Shown in pieces: positions 33,566-42,291 of a stretch of DNA of 64,000 nt. The stretch lies in NCBI GenBank assembly GCA_016182795.1, contig JACPFW010000012.1:1-64000 (forward strand), read 5' to 3'. Within the stretch, counting starts at the first letter, position 1. Every line of letters begins with the position of its first letter. The notes beneath the pieces were generated by a model. It did not search any database. It was not told the DNA's origin and worked only from the letters and a program-made list of their open reading frames with translations. This stretch comes from Gemmatimonadota bacterium. Its GTDB lineage: Bacteria > Gemmatimonadota > Gemmatimonadetes > Gemmatimonadales > Gemmatimonadaceae. The translations under genes were made by a program, and so were the position numbers.

Positions 33566-34758
33566 TTCTCCTCCTGAAAGTTCGTCCTGCTGATTGAGGT
33601 GGAACGCCGCGCCACGGACACATAGGCGGTCTTGCCGCCAAATCCGTCGTCCGACGCCACCGCGCCTTCCGGCACGCGCCACTCCGACCCGTCGAGCCGG
33701 AACGCGTACCGGTAATCACCCGGCGGAAGTGCCAGGTCTGCATACCACACGCCGTTGCTCGCGCGCCGCGCGGCCACGGGCGTCCAACCGTTCCAGTCGC
33801 CGGCGACCTCGACGCGCGTCGCCGACGGTGCGCGTATCGACAGCCGCACCACGCCGCGTGGCGCCGACTCGACGCCGCGCGGGCGTGGCAGCCGCGCGCC
33901 GCGCGCCGCTCCGCCGGTGGAGAACTGGAGTCCGATGCTCACGAACGTGCCGGCCGCCGCGCCGGTGAGCAGCGACGACGGATACTTGCCGCCAACCGCC
34001 TGCAGGCTCATGGCGGGCGTGATCTGCACCCCGGCGCTCCCCGTCCAGAACGGGGTGCGCGTGCCCGCCACGCTGCGACGGCCGACCGACGCGCCGAGCG
34101 TCAGCCGCGCGACCGCCAACGTGGCGTCGGCGCTGCGGTCAGTTATCGTCGCGCCTTCCACGCGCGCGGGTTCCTCGCGATACGCCAGCGACAGCGGCAC
34201 CGATTCGTCGAGCGCCAGCGACCAGACGGCGCCGTAGACCGGCGCGCGCAGCGTTCGGGTGCGCGACGTCAGTACCACGGGGACCGCTGCGTTGGGCTGC
34301 GCGTCCACGGTGGTCCTGCCACTGGCCACATGTCCGCCGCCGTACAGCGTGACGGCGCCGAACCGCGCCTCCAACGCCGGCGTGGCTTCGCCCGTCAGGA
34401 ACGTGGCGCCGTACGACGCCCGCGTAGCGCTCGCCGCGCCCGCCACCGACAGCGCGAGGTGCGCCACTTCGGGCGTTCGCGCCGACATCGCGGTCGTGCC
34501 TCCCAACTGCCATGCGGTGTTATCGAGCCGGCTGGCGTTGCCAGCCAGGGAAAACGCGACGAGGCCGTTCGGAGACGCGAGCAGACGCGCGCCCAGTGAC
34601 GCCGCGTCCGACCGCACGCCGCGCTCGTCGGTCATGCGCCCGCCGCTGAGGCCGAGCTCGGTGACCACACCCTGGGCCCGCACCACCGCACTTGGGTCAA
34701 ACCCGGCTGCGCCCAGCACCACGATCACCGCGGCGAGACGAGATCTCGTCTTCGGCAT
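33562..34758 (-). CDS. Exported protein with C-terminal CBM48 (glycogen-binding-like) domain
   Basis: The 398-residue protein starts with a signal peptide ending near VVRAQ. Residues 30-290 look like an outer-membrane beta-barrel (alternating Gly/aromatic strands such as VTLYGGGHVASG and FVSIGLQFSTGG). Residues 310-390 form a CBM48/AMPK-like domain: VEVAGDWNGWTPVAAR, then GVWYADLALPPGDYRYAFRL. A barrel joined to a CBM48-like domain is a recurring but uncharacterised arrangement. Coupled (ATGA) to the Ala/Gly-rich gene. Confidence 0.7.
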   Translation of the reverse strand: MPKTRSRLAAVIVVLGAAGFDPSAVVRAQGVVTELGLSGGRMTDERGVRSDAASLGARLLASPNGLVAFSLAGNASRLDNTAWQLGGTTAMSARTPEVAHLALSVAGAASATRASYGATFLTGEATPALEARFGAVTLYGGGHVASGRTTVDAQPNAAVPVVLTSRTRTLRAPVYGAVWSLALDESVPLSLAYREEPARVEGATITDRSADATLAVARLTLGASVGRRSVAGTRTPFWTGSAGVQITPAMSLQAVGGKYPSSLLTGAAAGTFVSIGLQFSTGGAARGARLPRPRGVESAPRGVVRLSIRAPSATRVEVAGDWNGWTPVAARRASNGVWYADLALPPGDYRYAFRLDGSEWRVPEGAVASDDGFGGKTAYVSVARRSTSISRTNFQEEK

Positions 34759-34869
34759 TCGTCCTCCGGATGCGTTAGAAAGGCGGAAGTCGATCTGATG
34801 GGAGCAAACTGCGGCGCGGCCAGTGGCCGCCCTATCGGCAGTGCTCCGAACCGCCTGTCAGACGCTGTC

Positions 34870-36498
34870 CTACCGGGGCTGACTGGGGCGCGCGAGGCGT
34901 GCCTGAGCCGCGCTCAGCGCCTGCTCGATTTCGGCGACGCCGGGCTTCCGCTTGAGCGCCTCCCCGAAATGGCGGACCGCGTCGGCGGCGCCGTCCGCGC
35001 GGCGCATGGCCTCGACGCCAAGCAGGTACTCGGCGTTGGCGACGAGCGGCGCATTGCGCGGCTCAAGTTGGATGGCCGCCTCAAAGTGCGGCACAGCCTC
35101 GGCGCCGCGTCCGGCGCGCTGGAGGGCGACGCCGAGGCTGTAGTGCGCGCGCGCGTGATCGGGCTTGAGCGCGATGGCGGCCTCGAACTGTTCAATTGAC
35201 TCGTCGAGTCCAGCCGGCCGGCGGGACAACAGGCGGCCCAGGTTGTGATGCGCCATCCAGCTCGCCGGATTTTGGGCGAGCGTAGCGCGGTACAGCGTCT
35301 CGGCGTCGCGGTAGGTGGCCGCCTGGCGCCACGTAAGGACCGAGAGCGCGAGCAGCAGCGCACCCGTCGCGCCGCCGACCACCGACGTCGCGATCCGGTC
35401 GCGCAGCGCCATTATCCCGGCGCCGACGGCAAGCGCCAACGGAATGCTCGCGTGATACTGGAAGTGGTCGGCGACAAACGAATAGCGGAACGGATAAACA
35501 CTCAGGAAGCCAAGCACCGGGAACAGCACGCCAGCGAAGATCAGGAAGGCAGCGAGCGGGGCGCGGGTGCGGCGGCGCATCGTCCACAACGCGGCGGTGA
35601 TCATGCCAACGAGCGCGGGATATACGTACGCCCCCCAGTCGCGAGGGTCGATCGTCCAACGCGGGTAGGTGAAGACGAGTTGGGTGGGCCAGGCAAACGT
35701 CGCGAGGTAGTGCCAGAGCACGCGCGGCGCGAGCAACAATCGCTGCATCGGAGCGAGCGTGAACTCCGCCCCCTCGGCGCCGATCACATGACGCTCGACC
35801 CACGCCGTCGCGAGCCCGGCGGCGATGCCCACCGCCAGCCACGGCAGCAGCGGCGCGGCGTCACGGCGCCAGGCGATGCGCCCCCGCTTCCACCAGGCGA
35901 TGACCAACAGGACGCACGGGAGCGTGGCCACGACAGTCTTGCTCCCCAGCGCGAGCAGGAAGAGCGCGAAGCCCGTCAGCCAATCGCGTCGTGTGCGCTC
36001 AGCGTCGAATCTCAGCCAGGCGAGCGCGGCCAGCAGCGCGAAGACGAGCGACAGCGTGTTCTTCTGCTCCGAGATCCACGCCACGGACTCGACATTCACC
36101 GGATGCAGGGCGAACACGAACGCCCCGATCCACGCCCCCCGCACCTCGAGCCGCTGCCCGAGCACCGCAATGAGCACCGCAGCAATGGCGTGAAGGCCGG
36201 CGTTCATCAAGTGATAGCCGATCACGCTGTCGCCCCAGAGCCGGTGCTCGAGCCAAAAGGCGCTGTGCAGAACGGGGTAGTACTGCTGGGTGACGCCCGG
36301 CTCCGTCCAGATACGGAGCAGGCCGTCCCACCCCTGAAGGGCGCCGACCGTGAGGTGCGCACTGTCGTCCCAGACGAGTCCGCCGCCCAGCGCCGGCGCA
36401 TATGCCGCGAACACGGCGGCCATCAATAGCAGCGCGAGCGCCGTCTCGCGGCGTTCGGCGGCCTTCTCCATGGGCGGTGACGACGGGTCGGTACGCAT
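34870..36498 (-). CDS. TMTC-like GT-C membrane protein with C-terminal TPR repeats
   Basis: Starting at ATG 36498 (an alternative is 36471) the product is 542 residues. About ten membrane helices follow an N-terminal VWDDSAHL motif, the acidic GT-C signature, and later HPVNVESVAWISEQKNTLS and FVADHFQYHASIPLALAVG are typical of the TMTC/PMT-like family. Residues ~390-540 contain three to four TPR units (MAHHNLGRLLSRRP, AHYSLGVALQRAGR). It may glycosylate exported proteins using polyprenyl-linked sugar; substrate unknown. It is divergent from the DinB-like gene. Confidence 0.8.
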   Translation of the reverse strand: MRTDPSSPPMEKAAERRETALALLLMAAVFAAYAPALGGGLVWDDSAHLTVGALQGWDGLLRIWTEPGVTQQYYPVLHSAFWLEHRLWGDSVIGYHLMNAGLHAIAAVLIAVLGQRLEVRGAWIGAFVFALHPVNVESVAWISEQKNTLSLVFALLAALAWLRFDAERTRRDWLTGFALFLLALGSKTVVATLPCVLLVIAWWKRGRIAWRRDAAPLLPWLAVGIAAGLATAWVERHVIGAEGAEFTLAPMQRLLLAPRVLWHYLATFAWPTQLVFTYPRWTIDPRDWGAYVYPALVGMITAALWTMRRRTRAPLAAFLIFAGVLFPVLGFLSVYPFRYSFVADHFQYHASIPLALAVGAGIMALRDRIATSVVGGATGALLLALSVLTWRQAATYRDAETLYRATLAQNPASWMAHHNLGRLLSRRPAGLDESIEQFEAAIALKPDHARAHYSLGVALQRAGRGAEAVPHFEAAIQLEPRNAPLVANAEYLLGVEAMRRADGAADAVRHFGEALKRKPGVAEIEQALSAAQARLARPSQPR

Positions 36499-36600
36499 GG
36501 CATCGGGAAGATACGACGCACGCCACTCCCTTGTTCTGCCCCGCCGTGCGGGCGATCTTGACGGACTGAGTTGGTTTGCCCCCCAAACCCGAGGGTTCAC

Positions 36601-37128
36601 ATGCGCCGTTCGTTCCTCATTCTCGCCCTGGCCGCCGCCGCGCCGCTGCACGCGCAGGGACTCATGGCCGACTTCCACGGCGATGTTCGCCAGGTGCAGC
36701 AGAAGTTGATCGCGCTGGCCAAGGCGATGCCCGAGAACACGTACAGCTGGCATCCAACCGGCGCCCGTTCGGTGGGCGAGCTCTTCATGCACGTCGCCGA
36801 GGACAACTATTTCATCCCGGTGGCGATGGGGAAGCCGGCGCCGGCCGCGACGGGGATCACCGAGGACTACAAGTCCACGGCCGCGTACACCAGCAAACAG
36901 CGCACCAAGGACCAGATCATCGCCGAGCTCGAGGCGTCGTTCACGCACCTGCACGAGGCGATGGGGCTGACCACCGATGAGAACCGCGCGGAGAAGCTGA
37001 AGGTCTTTGGGCAGGAGTTCACCCGCCAGCGCTTGATGATCATGACGGTGACGCACCTGCACGAGCACCTGGGCCAGGCCATCGCGTACGCGCGGACCAA
37101 CAACGTCGTGCCGCCGTGGAGTAAGTAA
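36601..37128 (+). CDS. Exported DinB-family protein
   Basis: The 175-residue product from ATG 36601 has a signal peptide (MRRSFLILALAAAAPLHAQG) and a DinB four-helix domain with candidate metal-binding histidines in FMHVAEDNYF and HLHEHLGQAIAYAR. DinB proteins are often thiol-dependent (bacillithiol-type) transferases or hydrolases. Export of this one is shown by the signal peptide; its reaction is unknown. It lies 32 bases before the YeiH-type gene and may share its transcript. Confidence 0.82.
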   Translation: MRRSFLILALAAAAPLHAQGLMADFHGDVRQVQQKLIALAKAMPENTYSWHPTGARSVGELFMHVAEDNYFIPVAMGKPAPAATGITEDYKSTAAYTSKQRTKDQIIAELEASFTHLHEAMGLTTDENRAEKLKVFGQEFTRQRLMIMTVTHLHEHLGQAIAYARTNNVVPPWSK

Positions 37129-37160
37129 CCGAACGAGACACGAGAGACGATGGGGAGTTG

Positions 37161-38174
37161 ATGGCCGCGCCAACCGGTTCTTCATTTCGCGCTGCATTGC
37201 CCGGCCTCGCGCTGGCACTGGTGGTTTCGGTGCTGGCGTGGGGCGGGGAGCGGGTCTTCGTGGCCGTAGCCGGGCGCGCGCTGCTCGAGGCCATCGTGCT
37301 GGCCATCCTCATCGGCGCGGCCGTGCGCGCGCTGTTCGTGCGGCAGCCCGAGCGCTACGCCCGCGGCGCCGCAGTGGCCAGCGGACTTCTGCTCGAGTGC
37401 TCCATCGTGCTGCTCGGCGCCGGCTCCGACCTGCGCGCGCTGGCGGCGGCGGGGCCGGCGATCTTTGCCGGCGTGGTGGTGATTGTCGGCGTCACGCTCG
37501 TGGCCGGCACGTATATCGGCCAGTGGATAGGGCTCCCCCGCAGCCACGCGCTGCTCGTCGCCGTCGGCAACGCCATTTGCGGCAACTCGGCCATCAGCGC
37601 CGCGGCACCGGTGGTTGGCGCGCGACGCGATGAGGTCGCCTCGGCGATCGCCTTCACCGCCGTGCTCGGTGTGGCGGTCATCGTTGGCCTGCCATTTCTG
37701 ATTCCGCTGCTCGGCCTCAGCGATACGCAGTATGGCGTCGTGGCCGGGCTGACCGTCTACGCGGTGCCGCAGGTGATCGCCGCGGCCTATCCCGTGAGTG
37801 TGGCGGCGGGGCAGGCGGCCACCCTGGTGAAGTTGACGCGTGTGCTGCTGCTCGGGCCGGTTGTGCTCGCGTTGTCCCTCACCGAGCACCATGCCGCCCA
37901 CATTCGGTGGTGGCGCGCGGTGCCGTGGTACATCATCGGCTTCGCCATCGCGTCGGCGCTGCGCACCCTCGACGTGATCCCGGCGACGCATGGCGACCTG
38001 ATTCGCGACGGCGCCCGACTCCTCACGGTGATGGCGATGGCCGGGCTCGGGCTGGCCGTCGACCTGCCGGCGGTGCGCCGCGTCGGCCCCCGCGTTGGGT
38101 CCACGGTGCTGATGTCGCTCGCCATGATGCTCTCGATGAGCCTCGTCCTCGTCTACCTGCTGCATATCGCGTAG
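37161..38174 (+). CDS. YeiH-family putative sulfate exporter
   Basis: ATG 37161 with GGGGAG upstream gives 337 residues and about ten membrane helices. The family motif VAVGNAICGNSAISAAAPVV is clear. The YeiH/YadS family (UPF0324) is annotated as a putative sulfate exporter, and in Pfam it sits near anion transporters; direct evidence is limited. Its place just upstream of the TsdA-SoxC-SoxD cluster supports disposal of sulfate made from sulfur oxidation. Confidence 0.85.
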   Translation: MAAPTGSSFRAALPGLALALVVSVLAWGGERVFVAVAGRALLEAIVLAILIGAAVRALFVRQPERYARGAAVASGLLLECSIVLLGAGSDLRALAAAGPAIFAGVVVIVGVTLVAGTYIGQWIGLPRSHALLVAVGNAICGNSAISAAAPVVGARRDEVASAIAFTAVLGVAVIVGLPFLIPLLGLSDTQYGVVAGLTVYAVPQVIAAAYPVSVAAGQAATLVKLTRVLLLGPVVLALSLTEHHAAHIRWWRAVPWYIIGFAIASALRTLDVIPATHGDLIRDGARLLTVMAMAGLGLAVDLPAVRRVGPRVGSTVLMSLAMMLSMSLVLVYLLHIA

Positions 38175-38220
38175 CGCGGCCGGCTGGTGCATGTTCTAAA
38201 TAGTTGCAGCCCCCTGTCGG

Positions 38221-38236
38221 GTATATTACTGTATTG
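38221..38236. promoter_or_regulatory. AT-rich sulfur-regulon box B
   Basis: GTATATTACTGTATTG lies 37 bases upstream of the TsdA-like start. It shares TATATTACT with box C and TNTATTACNNTAT with box D, in otherwise GC-rich DNA. Candidate ArsR-family operator and promoter for the tsdA-soxCD-yeeE operon. Confidence 0.55.
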
Positions 38237-38272
38237 GCGCACAGGAAACCCTCACCCCTGGAGTGCTCCGCG

Positions 38273-39235
38273 ATGCCGAGTGTGATGAAGCCAATGGGTG
38301 TGCTGCTTTGTGGTGCGGTGATGGCGGCGGCCGCGTGCGGCGGCGCCGACACGAAGCCGGCGACGGCCGTGTCGTTCAACGAGGACGCGTGGCATCCGAA
38401 GCTGGAGGCTGATATCCCCAACGACTCGCTCGGCGCGTCCATCAAGCGCGGGCTGTACCTGCTGCGCTTCACGCCCGAGTCGCTGCCGCAATACGCCACC
38501 TCGTCGCTGCGGTGCACGAGCTGCCACCAGAACGACGGCCTCAAGAAGACGTCGGCGCCGCTCACCGGCGCGCACTCGCGGTTCCCCAAGTACATGCCGC
38601 GCTCGGGCGCGGTGATCTCCCTCGCCGACCGCGTCAACTATTGCTTCACGCGGTCGCTGGCCGGCAACGCGATCCCAGTAGGGAGCCGCGAGATGGTCGA
38701 CATCCTGTCGTATCTCGCGTTCATCTCGTATGACGTCCCGGTCGGCACCAAGATTGCCGGCACCAACGGCATCATCTCGATGAAGGACACGCTCGTGGGT
38801 GACATCGCGCGCGGCGAGCAGCTGTTCACCGCCAAGACGTGCGTCACGTGCCACGGCCCCGAGGGCAAGGGGAACGGGCCGATTCCGGCGCTGTGGGGCG
38901 CGACGTCGTACTCGATCGGCGCGTCGATGGCGCGCGAGGAGCGCGCGGCGTCGTTCATCATGCACAACATGCCGCAGACGGCGCCGGGCACGCTCACCGC
39001 GCAGGAGGCGTTCGACCTGGCGGCGTACATCAACTCGCATCCGCGTCCGGACTCCCCGGGCAAGGAAGGCGACTGGCCGATGGGCGGCGCCCCCGCCGAC
39101 GTGCCGTACGACACCAAGGACCACAAGGCGCACCGCCCGCCTGCCTCGCTCGTGACGCGCGCCAACCCGCAGGGTACGCTGGTACCGAACCCGCCGTCGG
39201 TTGGGCGCGCCGGCGGCACGCTGGGTGCCAAATGA
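38273..39235 (+). CDS. TsdA-like dihaem c-type cytochrome
   Basis: From ATG 38273 the protein has 320 residues. MAAAACGG fits a lipoprotein signal. There are two haem motifs, CTSCH (81-85) and CVTCH (190-194). Between them, VNYCFTRSLAG puts C124 where thiosulfate dehydrogenase TsdA has its unusual haem-1 cysteine ligand, and M233 (MHNMPQ) could serve haem 2. So thiosulfate-to-tetrathionate oxidation or a related sulfur reaction is likely. The gene is followed by soxC with an ATGA overlap, so its electrons or products probably couple with SoxCD. Confidence 0.75.
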   Translation: MPSVMKPMGVLLCGAVMAAAACGGADTKPATAVSFNEDAWHPKLEADIPNDSLGASIKRGLYLLRFTPESLPQYATSSLRCTSCHQNDGLKKTSAPLTGAHSRFPKYMPRSGAVISLADRVNYCFTRSLAGNAIPVGSREMVDILSYLAFISYDVPVGTKIAGTNGIISMKDTLVGDIARGEQLFTAKTCVTCHGPEGKGNGPIPALWGATSYSIGASMAREERAASFIMHNMPQTAPGTLTAQEAFDLAAYINSHPRPDSPGKEGDWPMGGAPADVPYDTKDHKAHRPPASLVTRANPQGTLVPNPPSVGRAGGTLGAK

Positions 39236-40503
39236 CAGACCGAGCGCAGGATGCGCCGGACGAGTTGATATCGCGGCGTACGATGCTTGCTGGCGCGGCC
39301 GGCGTGGTCGCCGTGGCCGCCGGTCTCCCTCTGGGAGCCGGCGGCCAGGGCGCGTCAGCGCCCGCCGCGCCGGGGGCGCCGAAGGTGCCGGCCGACCCCA
39401 CCAAGCTGCAAGGTGCACCGACGTCACCGGTAGGCGCGCGCTCGGCGTTCTACAAGCCGTCGCGCACGCCGGTCGGCGAGACGGTCGGCAACTCGCTCTC
39501 GCCGCTGCAGGACCTCACCGGCACCATCACGCCGGCCGATCTGCACTTCGAGCGTCATCACGCGGGCATTCCGCTCATCGATCCGGCCAAGCACACGCTG
39601 CTCATCCACGGACTCGTGGGCACGCCGCTGCTGCTCTCGGTGGATGAGGTGAAGCGCTTTCCGCAGGTGACGCGCACGCACTTCATTGAGTGCTCGGGCA
39701 ACGGACGCTCCGCCTACCGCGAGCCGAAGCCCGACATGACGCCGCAGAAAGTCGCAGGGCTCGTGAGCAACACGGAATGGACCGGCGTGCCGCTCAAGGT
39801 TCTGCTCGACGAAGCGGGCTTCAAGCCGGAGGCCACGTGGTTCCTGGCCGAGGGGGGCGACGCCTGCCTGCTGACGCGCAGCATCCCGATGCCGAAGGCG
39901 ATGGACGACGCGCTCGTTGTGTGGGCGCAGAACGGCGAACCGCTGCGCCCCGAACAGGGGTTCCCGCTGCGCCTGCTGCTCCCCGGCTGGGAGGGAAACA
40001 CCAGCGTGAAGTGGCTGCGCCGCATCGAGCTTGGCACGCGTCCGTGGGCGACGCGGTGGGAGACGTCCAAGTACACCGATCCGCTCCCCGACGGCACGGC
40101 GCGGCAGTACAGCTTTGACATGGACGCCAAGTCCATCATCACGACGCCGGCGCATCCCAAGGTGCTCACCAAGGGGTGGTGGCCCATCAGCGGGCTCGCC
40201 TGGACGGGGCGCGGCAAGATCACGCGCGTCGAGATCAGCACCGACAACGGCAAGTCGTGGCACGATGCCGAACTGTCGCCGACGACGGGCGTGAAGGCGC
40301 CGGTGCGGTTTACGCACATGTGGGAGTGGGACGGCTCGGCCGCGGTGCTGCTCAGCCGCGCCACCGACGAGACGGGCTACGTGCAGCCAACGCGCACGGC
40401 CCTGCTCAAGGTGCGCGGCATCGGCACCGACTTCCACTTCAATCCGATCGTGGGGTGGAAGGTGGCGGCCAACGGCGCCGTGACGTTCCACGCGGAGACA
40501 TGA
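39232..40503 (+). CDS. soxC: SoxC-type sulfane/sulfite dehydrogenase molybdenum subunit
   Basis: The 423-residue protein from ATG 39232 has a twin-arginine signal (ISRRTMLAGAAGVVAVAAG), the sulfite-oxidase-family Moco fold with C154 in FIECSGNGRSAY, the segment GLVSNTEWTGVPLKVLLDEA typical of SoxC, and a C-terminal dimerisation domain (GLAWTGRGKITRVEIS). SoxC oxidises sulfane sulfur bound to SoxY, or sulfite in related enzymes, in the periplasm. No soxXYZAB genes lie in the window, so the substrate carrier is unclear. Overlaps both neighbours by ATGA. Confidence 0.88.
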   Translation: MTDRAQDAPDELISRRTMLAGAAGVVAVAAGLPLGAGGQGASAPAAPGAPKVPADPTKLQGAPTSPVGARSAFYKPSRTPVGETVGNSLSPLQDLTGTITPADLHFERHHAGIPLIDPAKHTLLIHGLVGTPLLLSVDEVKRFPQVTRTHFIECSGNGRSAYREPKPDMTPQKVAGLVSNTEWTGVPLKVLLDEAGFKPEATWFLAEGGDACLLTRSIPMPKAMDDALVVWAQNGEPLRPEQGFPLRLLLPGWEGNTSVKWLRRIELGTRPWATRWETSKYTDPLPDGTARQYSFDMDAKSIITTPAHPKVLTKGWWPISGLAWTGRGKITRVEISTDNGKSWHDAELSPTTGVKAPVRFTHMWEWDGSAAVLLSRATDETGYVQPTRTALLKVRGIGTDFHFNPIVGWKVAANGAVTFHAET

Positions 40504-41108
40504 TCATGCGCCGCGCACTCGTTCTCATCGTGATAACGGCGGCCGCCTGCGCCCGCGACACGGCTCCGCCGGCGGTGCCGGCTGCCGCGAGCTTTGCCAG
40601 CATCCCCGCCCAGCACTACGGACTCGGCCGCGCGGCGACGCCCGCCGAGGTGGCGGCGCTCGACATCGACGTTGGACCGGACGGACTCGGTCTCCCCGCG
40701 GGCTCCGGCACGGTGGCGCAGGGGGCCACGCTGTTTCAGACGAAATGCTCGATGTGTCACGGCGCCACGGGGCAGGGGATGCCGCCGGCCTTCCCGCTCC
40801 TGATCAGCCGCGACCCGAAGGCCGAGGGCTTCAAGTTCGCGTCCGATCCCAAGCTGCCGCATTCCATCGGCAACTACTGGCCCAACGCCACGACGGTGTT
40901 CGATTATGTACGGCGCGCCATGCCGCTGCTACAGCCGGGGTCGCTGACCAACGACGAGGTCTATTCGCTCACGGCGTTCCTGCTGGCGTCCAACGAAGTG
41001 ATTCCCAAGACCGCGACGCTCGATTCGGCGTCGCTGATGAACGTCACGATGCCATACCGTGACCGGTTCGTGCCCGACAATCGCAAGGGCGGTAACGAAG
41101 TGAAGTAG
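40500..41108 (+). CDS. soxD: SoxD-type c-type cytochrome partner
   Basis: The 202-residue product starts in the ATGA overlap with soxC. It has a lipoprotein-like signal ending at C17 (ITAAAC) and a single haem motif CSMCH (83-87). The C-terminal RRAMPLLQPGSLTNDEVYSL segment with a Met ligand is typical of SoxD. It would accept electrons from the SoxC molybdenum centre. It carries only one haem, unlike the two-haem SoxD of Paracoccus, so it may be a shorter type. Confidence 0.85.
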   Translation: MIMRRALVLIVITAAACARDTAPPAVPAAASFASIPAQHYGLGRAATPAEVAALDIDVGPDGLGLPAGSGTVAQGATLFQTKCSMCHGATGQGMPPAFPLLISRDPKAEGFKFASDPKLPHSIGNYWPNATTVFDYVRRAMPLLQPGSLTNDEVYSLTAFLLASNEVIPKTATLDSASLMNVTMPYRDRFVPDNRKGGNEVK

Positions 41109-41136
41109 CAGGTTCACACCGAGGTAGGAGAAACCC

Positions 41137-41670
41137 ATGGCACAATCCGCAACGCAGGCCCCCCCGGCCGACGGATCGTCCAAGCTGCCCGCGTGGGCCA
41201 AGCTTGGCGCGATATTCGGCGTCGTCAGTGCGCTGAGCATTTTGACCTGGGGACCGATCGGCGTCTCCGGCACCTATCCACGATTCATCGGCGCAATCTT
41301 CCGGCGCCTGACGCCGGACCTCGCGCACGCCAATCCGTATCTCGAGAAGATGGGCTCGCTCATCAAGCCCGAGACGTTCCTGTTGATCGGGCTGCTGGTC
41401 GGCGGCTTCCTCGCCGCCAAGCTCGCCGGCGACAAGGCCGCGCCGGCCGAGTACCCGCATCCGAGCGAGACGACGACAGGCAAGCGATATCGCGATGCCT
41501 TCATCGGCGGCTTCCTGATCGTGTTCGGCGCGCGCATTGCCGGCGGCTGCACGAGCGGACATATCATCTCCGGCATCACGCAGTTGTCCATCAGCGGCAT
41601 GATCTTCGCCGCCGGCGTCTTTGCCACCGGCATTCTCACCGCCAAGCTGATGCACCGGGAGGCCAAGTAA
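41137..41670 (+). CDS. YeeE/YedE half-transporter, first half
   Basis: The 177-residue membrane protein (about four helices) carries the conserved cysteine motif GGCTSGHIISG of the YeeE/YedE thiosulfate/sulfur-compound transporter family. It is the N-terminal half of the full-length fold; the second half is encoded by the next gene, one codon away, so the two assemble like PmpA/PmpB. A GGTAGGAG ribosome-binding site precedes the ATG. It likely imports thiosulfate or another sulfur species at the inner membrane. Confidence 0.85.
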   Translation: MAQSATQAPPADGSSKLPAWAKLGAIFGVVSALSILTWGPIGVSGTYPRFIGAIFRRLTPDLAHANPYLEKMGSLIKPETFLLIGLLVGGFLAAKLAGDKAAPAEYPHPSETTTGKRYRDAFIGGFLIVFGARIAGGCTSGHIISGITQLSISGMIFAAGVFATGILTAKLMHREAK

Positions 41671-42213
41671 ATGATGCCCCTCATCTATGCACTCATTGTT
41701 GGCGTGGCGATGGGCGCGCTGATCCAGCGCGTACGGGCGTCGAGCCCGGCGATGATCGCCGCCAACCTGCGGCTCGAGAACCTGTCGATCATCAAGTTCA
41801 TGGTGACGACCATCGCCGTCGGCGCGATCCTCGCGTTCGTAATGAACGCGCTGCTCGGCCCCAACACCATGCACTTTGACGTGAAGCCCGCGTACGTCGT
41901 GGGCGTGCTGGTCGGCGGGTTGGTGTTCGGCGTCGGCTTCGGCCTCGGCGGCTACTGCCCCGGCACGTGCGTCGTGGGCGCCGGCGAAGGGCGCAAGGAC
42001 GCGCTGATGGCGCTGCTCGGCGGCGTGGTGGGCGCGTTCTTCTTTACGCTCGTCTTCTCATCGGTGATCGCGCCCATGAACAAGCTGCTCGACCTCGGCA
42101 AGCTCACGCTCGACCAGGTGCTCGGCCTGCCGGCGGTGGGCGTGGCCATCGGGCTCGGCGTGATCTTCCTTGGCATCGTCTATATGCTGCCGACGGTCGT
42201 GAAGAAGGGCTGA
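41671..42213 (+). CDS. YeeE/YedE half-transporter, second half
   Basis: The 180-residue protein has about five membrane helices and the second conserved cysteine motif, GGYCPGTCVVGAG, of the YeeE/YedE family. It begins directly after the stop of the first half. Together they provide the two pseudo-repeats that line the pathway for a reduced sulfur compound. It ends the tsdA-soxCD-yeeE operon; a strong terminator follows. Confidence 0.87.
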   Translation: MMPLIYALIVGVAMGALIQRVRASSPAMIAANLRLENLSIIKFMVTTIAVGAILAFVMNALLGPNTMHFDVKPAYVVGVLVGGLVFGVGFGLGGYCPGTCVVGAGEGRKDALMALLGGVVGAFFFTLVFSSVIAPMNKLLDLGKLTLDQVLGLPAVGVAIGLGVIFLGIVYMLPTVVKKG

Positions 42214-42227
42214 GCGACAGCGGCAGA

Positions 42228-42266
42228 CAAGACGACCCCGGCGCGTACGGCGTAGGGGTCGTCTTG
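42228..42266 (+). terminator. Terminator after the YeeE/YedE pair
   Basis: CAAGACGACCCC and GGGGTCGTCTTG form a perfect 12-bp stem around a 15-base loop, followed by TTAT. It ends the sulfur operon and also lies downstream of the convergent fadL-like gene. Confidence 0.8.
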
Positions 42267-42291
42267 TTATGTGGTGGTGCGCGCCGCGCCG

